A program made the position numbers and the translations under genes. A model generated the notes under the pieces. It saw nothing but the letters and a program-made list of their open reading frames with translations, did no database searches and was not told where the DNA came from. Positions 21,810 to 31,936 of a stretch of 64,000 bases of DNA are shown here, one piece after another. Within the stretch, counting starts at the first letter, position 1, and each line of letters opens with the position of its first letter. This DNA is from Datisca glomerata (lineage: Eukaryota; Streptophyta; Magnoliopsida; Cucurbitales; Datiscaceae): positions 1,426,547 to 1,490,546 of the forward strand of contig QANY01009128.1 in the NCBI GenBank assembly GCA_003255025.1. The letters are read 5' to 3'.

Positions 21810-24165
21810 CAGTAGTAAGATCATAGACAAAGCTTGAGTAACCTTCTCTTTAACACCATCAACAATAGCCCACATATACTTCTCCTCCTGTTTCAGTTTC
21901 TCCTCCTTCAAGGCCTTTTTCTCCTGCATAAACATTAATGTCAACAGGTCAACAACTGAATCCTTCACTCAAAAGATGACACGTAGGATGCGGAACAAAG
22001 GGGTCAGTTTCATCTTTCAACATTGAAACCAGGAGTAGAAACTGAATCATGCTTCATGAGAAAATTAATTTTATCTTACACAATAGGGGAGCAAGGGTGA
22101 GAAGTGGTACAAAGAAAATTCCTAAAGGAAGACAAGGATGAACTAGTTTAACTTAAAACGAACACCACAGCACCAACATCAATTGGCATCATGGAGGTTT
22201 AAACAATGGCAAATTCATTTTGCAAAACTATTTGGGAAGTTTACCAAGTATGAAAAAAGTCCACGTCATTGGTCAAATTAATCAGAGGCATCTGATCTTC
22301 ATTGAATATGGCCAATATGCCAGTAGTAAATCAAACTACATATATGAATTACTTCTTAGACGACATTGACATAGTCTTGAATTAGCTGTCAAATGAACTA
22401 TAAATTTCACTGCAACTTTATATCAAGCTTAATTGAAGACCCATTATGAAGTGAAATAAAGCAGAGAGAGAACAAATCATAATGTTAAATGAAAATCAAA
22501 ATTTGCATGGGAGTGTCCGTTTACCAAAGCAACTTTCATCCATGCTCATTGGCATTGCTTAACAAACGAATCTTGAACATTTAAATCATCAAAGGATATC
22601 TTGGAAAAGGAAGATAAAAAATAATTAATCTGACTTCATCTTTTGTTGCCAATGAAGCGATGGAGAACCATGAACTTACTCCTGCACTCAATTGCTTCTT
22701 CTTCTCTTTTTCCTGCTGATACCAATCATATATAGGGTTGAAATTACAATTCTCCAAACTCTGAATTACATGGTGCTTTCCGAGTAACTTACGCCAATCA
22801 TTCCAAAAATTTTCCTTAAACCTTGGTTTTGTCATATAATCTGTATCCTGCATCACCGCAAACATTGTTGCGACCTGCAAATAAGATTTTTTTTTTTAGT
22901 AAACTAATATACCTGCACAATATCTACAAAAAGGAATTTGACACATTGGTCAAGAGAGAGAGAGAGAGAGGGACCTCCTCTTGTTCAGGAGTCAAATCAA
23001 CTGGCTTCCCATTATAGAGCATTTTAACCCCATGAGGCTGGTATGAAGGAGGGAATATGACGCCATTGTGAACCAAGGTAGTCCATTTTTTCTGGCCATC
23101 GCCAGAGCTAGGTGGCACTTTGGTTGATTTAGAGTATTTCAAACTCTTTTTCATTGTTTTGCTGGATTTCTTGGTTATTTTCTTGGATGAGGAAGAAGTT
23201 ACTCTAGCTACTTTTTGCTTCAAGGCTGTTGATTTATTTCCTATTGTAGATGACTTTTTAATTCTCTGGGAAATCGGAATATTGCCACCTTCATCATCTT
23301 CTGCTTTTGGTTCTACCTTGACTGATCCTTGTTTATTCGTGGCTGGTGTAATTGAGTTTGAAATCTTAGTTTTCTTACCCACAGAAAGAGATGGAGAAGT
23401 TGCCTTATCTAGAGGCCTCTTGGTCAAAATTGTAGAAAGTTTTTGAAACTTATTGCTTTTCATGGAACCATTTTGCTGAATCTTTGAAACCAATTGCTTC
23501 TTTTCATCGGTATGACAAAGCTTGGTTCCAGATGTCCCCGCACTGGATTTCACCGGGAACCTTGATGAAATGGGAACTCCATCATCCGAGTCTTCAGAAG
23601 ATTCTTTTACTATCTTTTTTGATACAAGGGACAACGATGAGTTAGGAACTGGTCCACAACGCCCTTTATTGTCATTGTTATTCCCTTTCAGTCCACTTCT
23701 CAGCGGCTTACTATCTTCAGGATCATCCATTTCAAGATTTGCTTTGCTAGAGAGTTTCATATCAAGCTTTTCCTCCTTCTTAGCAATAGATGTAGCATTT
23801 CCTGATGAACGTATAGGCGGATTATCTGATGAAATCAATGCCTTTTGAGTTGCTTCTAGTGGCTTTACGGGTGATGCCTTCGCAGATAAAGTCAATGCTT
23901 TAGGGCTTGCTGCAGAAATTTTCACTTGTGATGCCTTGCTACATGAAACCATCTTTCCTTTCTGATTGCTAGAGCTTTGACCATTGGCCGAATGTAAATC
24001 GGAGGCCGGCCTCCCGGAATGGCTTTCATGTCTTTGAGATGATAACTTCTTCACTTCTGAGCTTAATTGATTTTTCTTTTTTAAGGTGTTACTCCTTTTA
24101 AAAACCAAGGGGCGCTCATCATCATCATCAATTTGATCATATTGACCAGAACCCTGAAAAGTCAT
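18215..24165 (-). CDS. TOP1: DNA topoisomerase I (type IB)
   Basis: Nuclear enzyme that nicks, swivels and reseals one DNA strand. Fifteen coding exons (minus strand order): 24153-22975, 22874-22680, 21923-21843, 21108-21049, 20912-20818, 20652-20496, 20414-20289, 19817-19737, 19638-19548, 19453-19320, 19105-19037, 18933-18844, 18767-18664, 18573-18405, 18283-18215. They sum to 2,700 bp in one open frame, 899 residues, close to Arabidopsis TOP1 (about 916). The first 360 residues are a charged Ser/Lys-rich tail ([15 protein letters not shown]). The core runs from [15 protein letters not shown]. The catalytic residues lie in LALRAGNEK (Arg), GKDSIRY (Lys), [10 protein letters not shown] (Arg), CNHQR (His) and SKINYLDPR (active-site Tyr). 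All splice junctions keep phase; one intron uses GC-AG. The initiator is uncertain: the nearest in-frame ATG is 24165, reading directly into the first acceptor. A separate upstream first exon is expected. Confidence 0.95.
21781..21813 (+). repeat. (AGT)n microsatellite in a TOP1 intron
   Basis: About ten AGT units with one AGC interruption, between TOP1 coding exons 3 and 4. Confidence 0.9.
22951..22974 (+). repeat. (GA)n microsatellite touching a TOP1 splice donor
   Basis: Plus-strand GAGAGA repeat. On the TOP1 strand it is (CT)n starting four bases after the donor GT of coding exon 1 (22974-22973). Confidence 0.9.
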
Positions 24166-25550
24166 TATACAACTATGCACAAAGCTTGCCCGTATGTGGT
24201 ATCAATTTCTGCAGGAAAGGCAAATAGAGTAAAATCCCCGTTTATAGCATCATGCCTTATGCTAAATATAAATCGAGAAAATCAATGAATCGCATTCTAG
24301 TACAAAACTGAGAACAAATCATCAGAATCACATGATAGCCTAGAGTCTAGACCAACGTGGCAAGAACTTATTGCTTATGGTATTCAAACAATCATGCACA
24401 ATATGGTCCAAGAGGCAGCTCCTATCTGGAGGCAGCAGAACCTCAGCTTAAGGTAAAAAACGAGATGTTGAACAAGTTGAATATTGGACAGTTACCCAAG
24501 TAAATCAAATTGGATGCAGGACTTATTCATTCATGAAGTAGTTGTTCCAATTAAAATTTTCTTCCTAGACCACTTCTATGCGATTAAATGGGCAAATGAA
24601 CTTATGTCCCTTTCCCAGTAATGCATGAGCCAACGCATCTACAAAGGTCCATTCATCATCACCTCAGCTGTTTCATAACTTCCCCCAAGTCATTTATTAA
24701 AAAAAGGATGATGTGATATCAAAACTGCCTCTTCCAGCTCAACTAGCCCTTTCATATTTGTGCATGTATGGTCATAAAATCTAACTCAATTTCAACTAAG
24801 TTGATTCCTCATTCATCTAATCCAAAGTTCAGTTGGTGGCTGCTTATGTGCTCTAAATTCTCAAGGAGCCTGACCATTTTTGTTCACTCTAGTTAGATAA
24901 GAATATATTTTCTTGAAGGGCTCAACTAATAAGAAATCATTCATTCGTAGGCCTAAAAAGCCAAGCATCATGCAAATCAAACTAGACCGTAAATCGCTTG
25001 GATCACTTGTAGATAGACAGCATTTCCAAAGGTGACCAAACGCTTGCGTTTAATTGTTCTGGAGATACCAAAAATGGCCACTATTTGATTGTTCTGAAGA
25101 CTAAATTCAAAACTTGTAAAATCAGAATCCAAGAGACATTACTTAATCCTTGACTTAAAGCCAAAAATCAGAAACTTAAAGCACATCACTTCAGCTGAGT
25201 TATTGTATACTTTTATCAACTAAAAGTATTCATCAATCATTGCAAAAGAACGCCCATAGAAAGGGATTGAAGAACAAGCTGGCTTTAGCATTCACATACA
25301 AAAGGCTACAAAATGCAGCAATAGACTTCTTCAAAGAACACAATTGGCGGCCGCTTCAATTTCATTGAACGCCACTGGTGAATTAAACAACTCAGGCAAA
25401 AAATCAACCCAATACCACATAATGATGGATCAATACGGGCCTTTGCAGAAAACACAGAGGTCATACAAGTAAAACTCGCCCAAATCCATATGGCATTCAG
25501 CTTCGATAAGCAAAACACCAAGAATGAGCAAAACAAACACAAAATAGTAC

Positions 25551-25660
25551 CTGGGTAGAGGAGGTCCACGGTGGTCGTCGTGCCGGAGCTCCAGTTATGG
25601 CTGCGGTCGTAATAGGACGATAGAACCATAAATAGTCGGAGCTGGACAGAGGCTACCGGA
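25551..25660 (-). other. TOP1: candidate 5' exon of TOP1
   Basis: A GC-rich block on the minus strand ends with an excellent donor (CCCAG|GTACTA at 25551/25550). An ATG lies at 25629. Joined to the acceptor at 24153, the ATG frame would shift by one base and hit a stop within a few codons. Either the block is 5' untranslated, or another small exon or donor is used. Position and base composition fit the TOP1 transcription start; the exact splice is unresolved. Confidence 0.4.
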
Positions 25661-25939
25661 TATAGGATGTGTTTGAACTTAGATCGCTTGTTGCTTGTTT
25701 AAGTTAATAAATAAGTTTTCAAAAATTGTATATGGCCGTATTTATTAAATAATTAACAACAATGATCATTAGTTTAGATATATATAAAAATGATCATATT
25801 TAAGTTTAAATATTTTCTATTTATATAAAACTTGTTATTTTATTTTTATTAATTAATTTTTTGTTGAAAAATAAAATAAAATATCATGTCCGTCAAAGTC
25901 GATGTGAGAGCAAAAGAGAAATTTGGTGAGGGGTTTCTA
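25661..25939. other. short AT-rich intergenic stretch
   Basis: Lies between the likely TOP1 5' end and the ACR fragment. It should hold the TOP1 promoter; no clear TATA element was identified. Confidence 0.4.
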
Positions 25940-26914
25940 ATGGCGATTTGGTCGATTGCCACAAGGCAATAAAAGTCAGATTTGCTTACTGATTACCTTG
26001 ATGAATATCAAAAGCTTCTTATTATGATGAATACCCCAGGTTTGCTTTATCGATTACATGATCTTTGAGTTTGTTCATTTTTTTCCTGATTTTTTTAAAA
26101 TTTCATCCACTGGCGTTAATTTCCCTCTATTTCTTTGGGTATTTCATTGAGTTTGATCAAATTTCTAATTTTTAGACCAGAGCCAACTGTTTTCATTTTT
26201 TTTTTTTTGAGAAAATTCTTCCGAAACAAATTTTGGAAACCTTTCTACCCCGATCAAAAATTTGAATTATGAGTTTCTCTTACAGAAATCAAATATTATT
26301 TTCATGGTAGTATTACATTATTAGCAGATTTCTACATCAAATTTCACCGACATTTGGAGTGCTGATACTCAAGTTTCTCTAGTTTACTAGTTTTCTGACT
26401 TTTTCTTTTTACCTCTTCTCTTCTCAACGCTCACACATTTTTAATAAGACTTTTCAAAAACCCAACCAATACACCTTTATTTTTCTTCCAAACTTGAAAT
26501 TTCAAACATTCTAGAAAATACAAAAGAGAAATAGAACTAAAGTGGGTTTGATTCCTGACTTGACATTTTCTCTGTCTTGGCAGGGTGGTGATTGAAAATG
26601 TCATTTGCAATACTACGACCATTGTCAAGGTTGATAGTGCAAGAAGGCATGGGATTCTCCTTGATGATGTACATATTCTAACAGATCTTAACTTTTTCAT
26701 CAACAAGGCCTACATTTCTTTCGATGGGGAATGGTTCACGGACTGTAAGAATGATCTAATTTTCAAGAATTAATGTGTTGGGTTACCAATTTTGTATTAT
26801 TTATGAATAAAATTTTCCTAAAATCTCTATAAACATATTTTCTTAGTTTTCCACGTTAGCGATCTAAATAGAAAGAAATTGACTCAGAAGAGCGTCATTA
26901 GCTATCTTGAGCAG
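25940..26914 (+). pseudogene. fragment of an ACT-domain-repeat (ACR) gene
   Basis: Three exon-like pieces match the start of plant ACR proteins, presumed amino-acid-sensing regulators. Piece 1 (about 25973-26039) reads DEYQKLLIMMNTP. Piece 2 (26584-26744, with a good acceptor and donor) reads VVIENVICNTTTIVKVDSAR, then GILLDDVHILTDLNFFINKA and GEWFTD. Piece 3 (26847-26914) reads FHVSDLNRKKLTQKSVISYL. Only the first part of the first ACT domain is present; later ACT repeats are absent. An ATG at 25940 in frame with piece 1 is followed by a TAA at 25970. Piece 1 ends in CCCCAG, which leaves piece 2 out of frame by one base. It is truncated and disabled. Confidence 0.8.
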
Positions 26915-27302
26915 GTAATTTAATTGCTTCATTTAGTGCTAATTAAATTATATCATGAACTATTTGCAGATTTTGTGTTATATGAGTTTTAATTGCAAAA
27001 ATTATATCAATCTTGATCATTGTTTTGTATCATGGGTATTAGAGAACTATTTACAGCATACTCTTACTGTCTCTATATTTTGAATAAAACATGTGTGTGG
27101 TTAAATATATATTTACGAGTCGTAAACATATATTTAACTATTGTGTCTGGAGATGCATTGTATTTGTTGCATATTTGTTACCGCATTTTATGCTTTTTTC
27201 TTGAAATATATATAAATGTTACTACGTTGTAATTAATTTCGTTATCGGAATTGAATTCGCGATAGATCTTACCCTCATTTACGGTCGACAATTTAAAGTT
27301 TT

Positions 27303-27575
27303 TTGCCCATATTGGCCTTCACTCCAAACGATTTGGATCAAGCTTGCTTCTGTAATTGGCTGTTAATTGGAGGATGTAAAAATCAGATTACAAATGAAGT
27401 TAAAAGCTGGCCGTATGATTTCCCGACTTTGGATGATTTTCCACCGTTTGATCAACGAGGTACTGTTAGTGGCAGATTACTTGTCGTAGACAGTAAGGTA
27501 AATATATCCGCTAATGGTGAATATGTGGGAGTAGCACCACCGGGCAATATTGGCTCCTGGCAAATTGAATGTAAG
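27303..27575 (+). pseudogene. fragment of a rhamnogalacturonate endolyase gene
   Basis: One exon-like block reads NEVKSWPYDFPTLDDFPP, QRGTVSGRLLVVD, NGEYVGVAPPGNIGSWQIEC. This is the pattern of the middle (fibronectin-like) part of plant polysaccharide lyase family 4 enzymes, which cleave rhamnogalacturonan I in the wall. It ends at a plausible donor (AAG|GTCACT at about 27575). No neighbouring exons were found on either side. The catalytic N-terminal domain is absent, so this is a gene fragment. Confidence 0.8.
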
Positions 27576-27587
27576 GTCACTTGATAA

Positions 27588-27690
27588 CGAAAAATCATTA
27601 TATTCTCCATAATATCCCATTGTTAGAAAGAAAAGTGAAAGGCTTGATCAAACGGAACTCTCGGATAAAAAATTGTGTAGATCTGAAAGA
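27588..27690 (+). repeat. inverted LTR fragment of the same copia family
   Basis: Reverse complement of this segment matches 29872-29974 of the 5' LTR. Landmarks are TTTGATCAAG, TTTCT(C/T)TCTAAC and ATATTATGGAGAATATAATG. The two LTR pieces therefore point toward each other. Confidence 0.75.
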
Positions 27691-27699
27691 CCAATATTG

Positions 27700-28330
27700 T
27701 CGGTTTGCGCTTTCTATCTTATCATGTTTCAATCTTTCCTCTTTCTGAACACAGTGTGAGATGAGCTCATTTAGAGACCAAGTCTCTTTATGACAATTAT
27801 AGCTCACCTTAAACTGGCTAAACTGTGCCGCAATGGATATCAAAACCAGATACACAAGTAAGTCCTCAGAGAGTTCAACACTTAAGGATTTCATCCCCTG
27901 AATAAATGTGAGACATCTCCATAAAGCATTCCCTGATAATACATTTATCTTTTATACCTATTTGAAATTATGTCTGGCAAGAGCGTACCATCTTCTGCCT
28001 TTTTGTTATTGACAGATATTTTTTCAATGTCTGCAAGGAAATCATTAATTGTAGTTATCTTTTCAGATATAGTATCCATGAATGCTTCTAGAATAGCCTT
28101 ATTCATGACCAGCATACACATGCGATTTGATTTCTCTCACATTTTCATCTCCCTTTTATCATCAGAGGTACTCTTATCTATAAGAGGTGTAGGAGAGTCA
28201 GTTAGTAACGTAAAATTGAGATCCATGACTCCAAGAACTATCAAGAGATTACCTTTTCAAGACTTGAAGTTTGAGCTATTTAGAACTGAAATTGAATTGA
28301 TGTTGGCCGTGATACTAGCAGGAGTAATAG
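27700..28330 (-). pseudogene. copia gag (UBN2-type) remnant
   Basis: The first part, at about 28330-27960, reads ANINSISVLNSSNFKS*KGN, LLIVLGVMDLNFTLL and SNRMCMLVMNKAILEAF. The second part, at 27700-27894, reads FKVSYNCHKETWSLNELISH and QKEERLKHDKIESA. This is the pattern of plant copia gag proteins (UBN2 family). A Trp-to-stop change and frameshifts break it, and it ends before the zinc knuckle. Confidence 0.8.
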
Positions 28331-28339
28331 CTCAATAGA

Positions 28340-29716
28340 AAACAAGAAACACAATAAACTCACATAAATCCTAAAACAATAATAAATCCAAACAATAACA
28401 AAAAATATCATCTCAAGACACCGGACGTTCCATTAATATTATGACTCTCGCAAAAAATACTAACTTGTAAGTGATGTATTGGAGTAGTAATCAAACACTG
28501 ATGATAAATAACATGTCAAACAAAAAACTTTCATTTTTGCCGATTTATTGTTCGCATGTAAAATTAAATAATCATCACGTATTTATTACTACAAAAACAC
28601 ATGTAATTCTGTCAAATAATTACCTTCTTTTGGGTCGATAAATATTCACATAAGTAACATGCACGCATAACCTTTTATATTTCAAGATAAATTAATTTTC
28701 ACAAGAAATGTTACTTTGACGATATGTTGCTTCAACTAATTCATATTAAATTATATAACATACTAATGTTCAAATTTAAAATTGTACCGAAATTAAACCT
28801 TAAATTAATTGATAAACAATTAATTTACGATCCTTAAAAAATAATGTGAAATTATTTTAACAAAAATCCGTAAAAATTTCAAAACAATTTATTTGACGAT
28901 CTTTAGAAATTATTTAAATCAAACAATCCGTAAAATCAAAATATTTTACAAAATAATCCTTAAAATTAATTTAATTAAATTAATTTCAAAATATTTTTTA
29001 TATATTAAAAAAAACCGTAAGGGTTGGGTTACCCAACCCTTCCTAAAATTGGCCGTGGGCGAAGCCCATAGTCTTCCTTAATGGCTGTGGGCAGCCCACA
29101 CCATTTTCCTTTAGCCCACAGCCTTCCCCTTAATTTTTTTTTAAAGGCTTCCAGCTGTGGGTCGCTCCATAACTTGACCAGGTTTAATACTTTTTTTTTA
29201 TGTGAGTTTTTTATGTGAGTCAACCCATGACTCGTTAACCTGTCAATATTTTTTTAATACTTGTGAAAATCCTAGGGTTTCCAACCTTAGCGACGGGGCC
29301 AGGCCGCGGTTGCCTGCTCGCCATGGCCATACCGCAGCGTCTCCTTCGCCGAGGCTTTCCTTAACAACTGCGGCCTTCTGTAATAGTTGCGGCCAAGGCC
29401 GCGACCTTCTGTGATAGCCACGACCAAAGTCGTGGTATTTTATGATAGCTGCGGCCTTCTGTGATAGCCTGGCCGTGACTTTCCATCCTGGCGCGGCCAG
29501 ACTGCGTCGCGGATGTCCTTCCGCCGTCAGTCGTAAACAACGACCGGCGACGTTTCTGGCATCATATACAAAATACAGAAAAATCCGTACAAAAAAATAC
29601 TCTTCTCAAATCTAATAAAATAAATTGTCGAACAAATATCAAATTCAAGAATTCCTAAACACAAATAATCATGGATCTAAACTTATAGATCGATTCTCAA
29701 TTATTCAACATAAATT
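28340..29716 (-). other. leader of the copia remnant with a GC-rich palindromic section
   Basis: About 1.4 kb without a gene. From 28390 to 29015 it is AT-rich. From 29018 to 29530 it becomes GC-rich and full of short inverted repeats. These include a 10-bp-arm palindrome at 29020-29040 (AGGGTTGGGT / ACCCAACCCT) and GGCTGTGGGCAGCCCACA near 29080. Four variants of GCGGCCTTCTGTGATAGC follow between 29368 and 29470. Confidence 0.6.
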
Positions 29717-29728
29717 GCTCTGATACCA
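29717..29728 (-). other. primer binding site of the copia remnant
   Basis: Minus strand TGGTATCAGAGC, the classic site complementary to initiator-Met tRNA. Confidence 0.9.
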
Positions 29729-29730
29729 CT

Positions 29731-30234
29731 TGTTCTATTCAAAATCTCTTGCGATATACATCGTATCTCAATAAAATCTCAAGATCTCATGTTGAACACA
29801 TCAAGAATCAAATCAAGATAGAGGGGAAATATATATGAATCCATGAAGATAGATCGTTGTTTAGAGCCGAGTGGTTAGCTTTTCAGATTTACACGATTCT
29901 CTATCTGAGAGTCTCATTTGATCAAGTCTCTCAGCTTTCTCTCTAACGATGAGATATTATGGAGAATATAATGATTTCCTTTTATTGTGTGACATGTGGA
30001 CCATAACTACATATTGATATTTATCTTTTGATATTTTTATTTTAGCTCATCATAAAGATAGAAATTATCTAAAGTCTCTACACATTAAAACGTCTACAAC
30101 CTATCAGATATATTAAAACCTCAATTATCTAAACATTAGTTGATCACTTTATTTGAGTTTAACTTTATTTGACAGTCTACGACATATAATTATTTTATAT
30201 ATAATAAATCTAACGTTGGATTAAGGATCCAACA
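29731..30234 (-). repeat. 5' LTR of the copia remnant
   Basis: 504 bp, opening TGTTGGATCCTTAATCC on the minus strand and closing in ...AACA. It is separated by two bases from the primer site. Confidence 0.75.
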
Positions 30235-30853
30235 CATCAAAGTTGAGGCAAACTTGGATAGCAGACAGACACAAAAAGTCTTCGAGGAGTAAATTGCAAA
30301 ATTCATTCATTCTAAAATAACCGAAAACATAAACATATTGATTAACCCTTCAAGTGGACCAATTTGATTGACAGGTATGATTTGGATACGTAGAAAAAAA
30401 AACCCTTTCTCACTTTCTGGAGCTATATGATTATATGAATATTACTTAACTTTATTACTCGTAGGTCCAGACCCTCACATCCTTGCAAAGTTTGAGCTTT
30501 ATAAAACTGACCTGTCTTTATGTAGTCGGATGTTAAGCTTGCCAGCTACTTGCCAATCCTTCAAATTCATATGAAATTCATGTATAAGGGGAATAAATAA
30601 TTAACCGAACTGCTTGTTCTTATTTACAGATAACTCCATCACAAATTGATACAAAAGTTTAAATCATTCATACTATATTGTGTTGAATTGAAGTTTAAAT
30701 TCGTATGCTATACACATAAAATGGAAAGAAAAAGTAAAATTATATCCTTCATTAGAAAATGAAGAAAAATAACTTCAATTTGGAAATAAGTGTTAGCTGC
30801 AATCGCACACACGGTATGTGTGGGATCTCAACCGTCCACGCAAATGAACTATG
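30235..30853. other. intergenic stretch downstream of the first MBOAT gene
   Basis: No gene seen. The last 100-200 bases before 30854 are expected to be the MBOAT 3' untranslated region. Confidence 0.45.
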
Positions 30854-31936
30854 CTATGATCTTCCTGATAACGCCCATTTCAAGTTGCTTTTCAAAAACT
30901 CCACCAAGACTTCGCGCTCCTCATTAGCTCCGGCAATCACACCATTCCTCACCAGTTGCGGAAAGAACAGCCAGACAGCAGTGACCACCACGAACCCCAC
31001 CGTCAACGGCCCCGACACTGCCCAATGCAACCGCCATTTCCCTCCAAACGCCCCTTTCAATCCAATTTCTACCACCAAACACACCCCATGAAGCACAAAG
31101 AACCACGTGACTTCCCACGTTGGAGTCGCACGTGAGATGTAGAAGTACAACAGCTCGTGCATCAGACCCGACACTAAGAAAGCCGCCAGCACCGCCGGCA
31201 CTGGAGCCCACTCACGACCCAACACGTCGTCCAAAATTGACCTAACGGGTTTGTATACTGTGTGGCGCAGAGCATTCGTTACCATGAGGTTCCACCGCCG
31301 GCCCCAAAAGTCTTGTAGAGAAGTAGAAAAGTAAGGCTCATTGGACGGCAATTCCAGCTCAATCCCTAGAACTGACCGCACCAGAACATTGCAGACACCA
31401 AAAAGAATGTCAATGAACAAATACAAACCCACACAATACAGACTTAGTATGATTTTTGGGTGCAAATATCTCTGGTAGTCAGAAAGTCCAAGCAAAACAG
31501 CATAAAGAAGGATTTTTATTGAAAATTTTGGGGGTAATTTAGAAGATTTATTTGAAATAATGGTTTTCTGATCTGTTTTGGTTGATGGGTGTTGTTTATT
31601 TTGCTTCATTTTGATGGGAAAGCAAGCAATGGAGGCGAATAGGAGGAGGGAGAGTGGTGGGTCAGATTTAAGTGGGCCCAAATCAAATGCAAAGAGGATG
31701 AGCTTGAAATTTGCAAGCCAAGTGATGAATAAGGCTGTAATGCCTGTGGGGAGGATGGTAGAGAGAGAAAGAGGGAGGAGAGTGAAGAGGAAGAAGATGG
31801 GGAGGAGAGAGAGAAGTCTAAGTTTGCCTTTGGGTAATTTTGAAGCTATGGAATAGCAATAGATTAGTGATGCTAAGACTGTTAACCATACCTTGATTAA
31901 GCTCTTGATTTCACTCATAATTTGTTTCTCTTCCAT
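30854..31936 (-). CDS. wax-synthase-like MBOAT acyltransferase, copy 1
   Basis: Single-exon gene, 360 residues from the ATG at 31936. A second ATG at 31918 (MSEIKSLIKVWL) aligns better with the neighbouring paralogue's start. It is a multi-pass membrane protein with hydrophobic segments throughout. It matches the plant wax synthase / long-chain-alcohol or sterol O-acyltransferase family. Family blocks are LANFKLILFAFDLGPL (about 75-90), NEPYFSTSLQDFWGRRWNLM (about 199-218) and VSGLMHELLYFYISR with the presumed catalytic His (about 255-268). TPTWEVTWFFVLHGVC follows. These enzymes transfer acyl groups from acyl-CoA to fatty alcohols or sterols in the ER. Substrate cannot be told from sequence. 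No stops or frameshifts, so it looks functional. Confidence 0.92.
   Translation of the reverse strand: MEEKQIMSEIKSLIKVWLTVLASLIYCYSIASKLPKGKLRLLSLLPIFFLFTLLPLSLSTILPTGITALFITWLANFKLILFAFDLGPLKSDPPLSLLLFASIACFPIKMKQNKQHPSTKTDQKTIISNKSSKLPPKFSIKILLYAVLLGLSDYQRYLHPKIILSLYCVGLYLFIDILFGVCNVLVRSVLGIELELPSNEPYFSTSLQDFWGRRWNLMVTNALRHTVYKPVRSILDDVLGREWAPVPAVLAAFLVSGLMHELLYFYISRATPTWEVTWFFVLHGVCLVVEIGLKGAFGGKWRLHWAVSGPLTVGFVVVTAVWLFFPQLVRNGVIAGANEEREVLVEFLKSNLKWALSGRS

Larger units (their letters stand above)
27588..30234 (-). mobile_element. rearranged Ty1/copia remnant: 5' LTR, leader, partial gag
   Basis: Minus strand order is LTR 30234-29731, a TGGTATCAGAGC primer site (29728-29717), a long leader, and partial gag (28330-27700). 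Next comes a 100-bp LTR piece in the opposite orientation (27588-27690). Protease, integrase, reverse transcriptase and the normal 3' LTR are missing. The rearranged end abuts the rhamnogalacturonate lyase fragment. Confidence 0.8.

Noticed and set aside
23120..23848. Two plus-strand frames of 108 codons each
   Set aside because: They are antisense shadows of the long first TOP1 coding exon, whose minus-strand protein is clearly real.
27970..28338. Plus-strand frame of 122 codons
   Set aside because: Antisense shadow of the copia gag remnant read on the minus strand.
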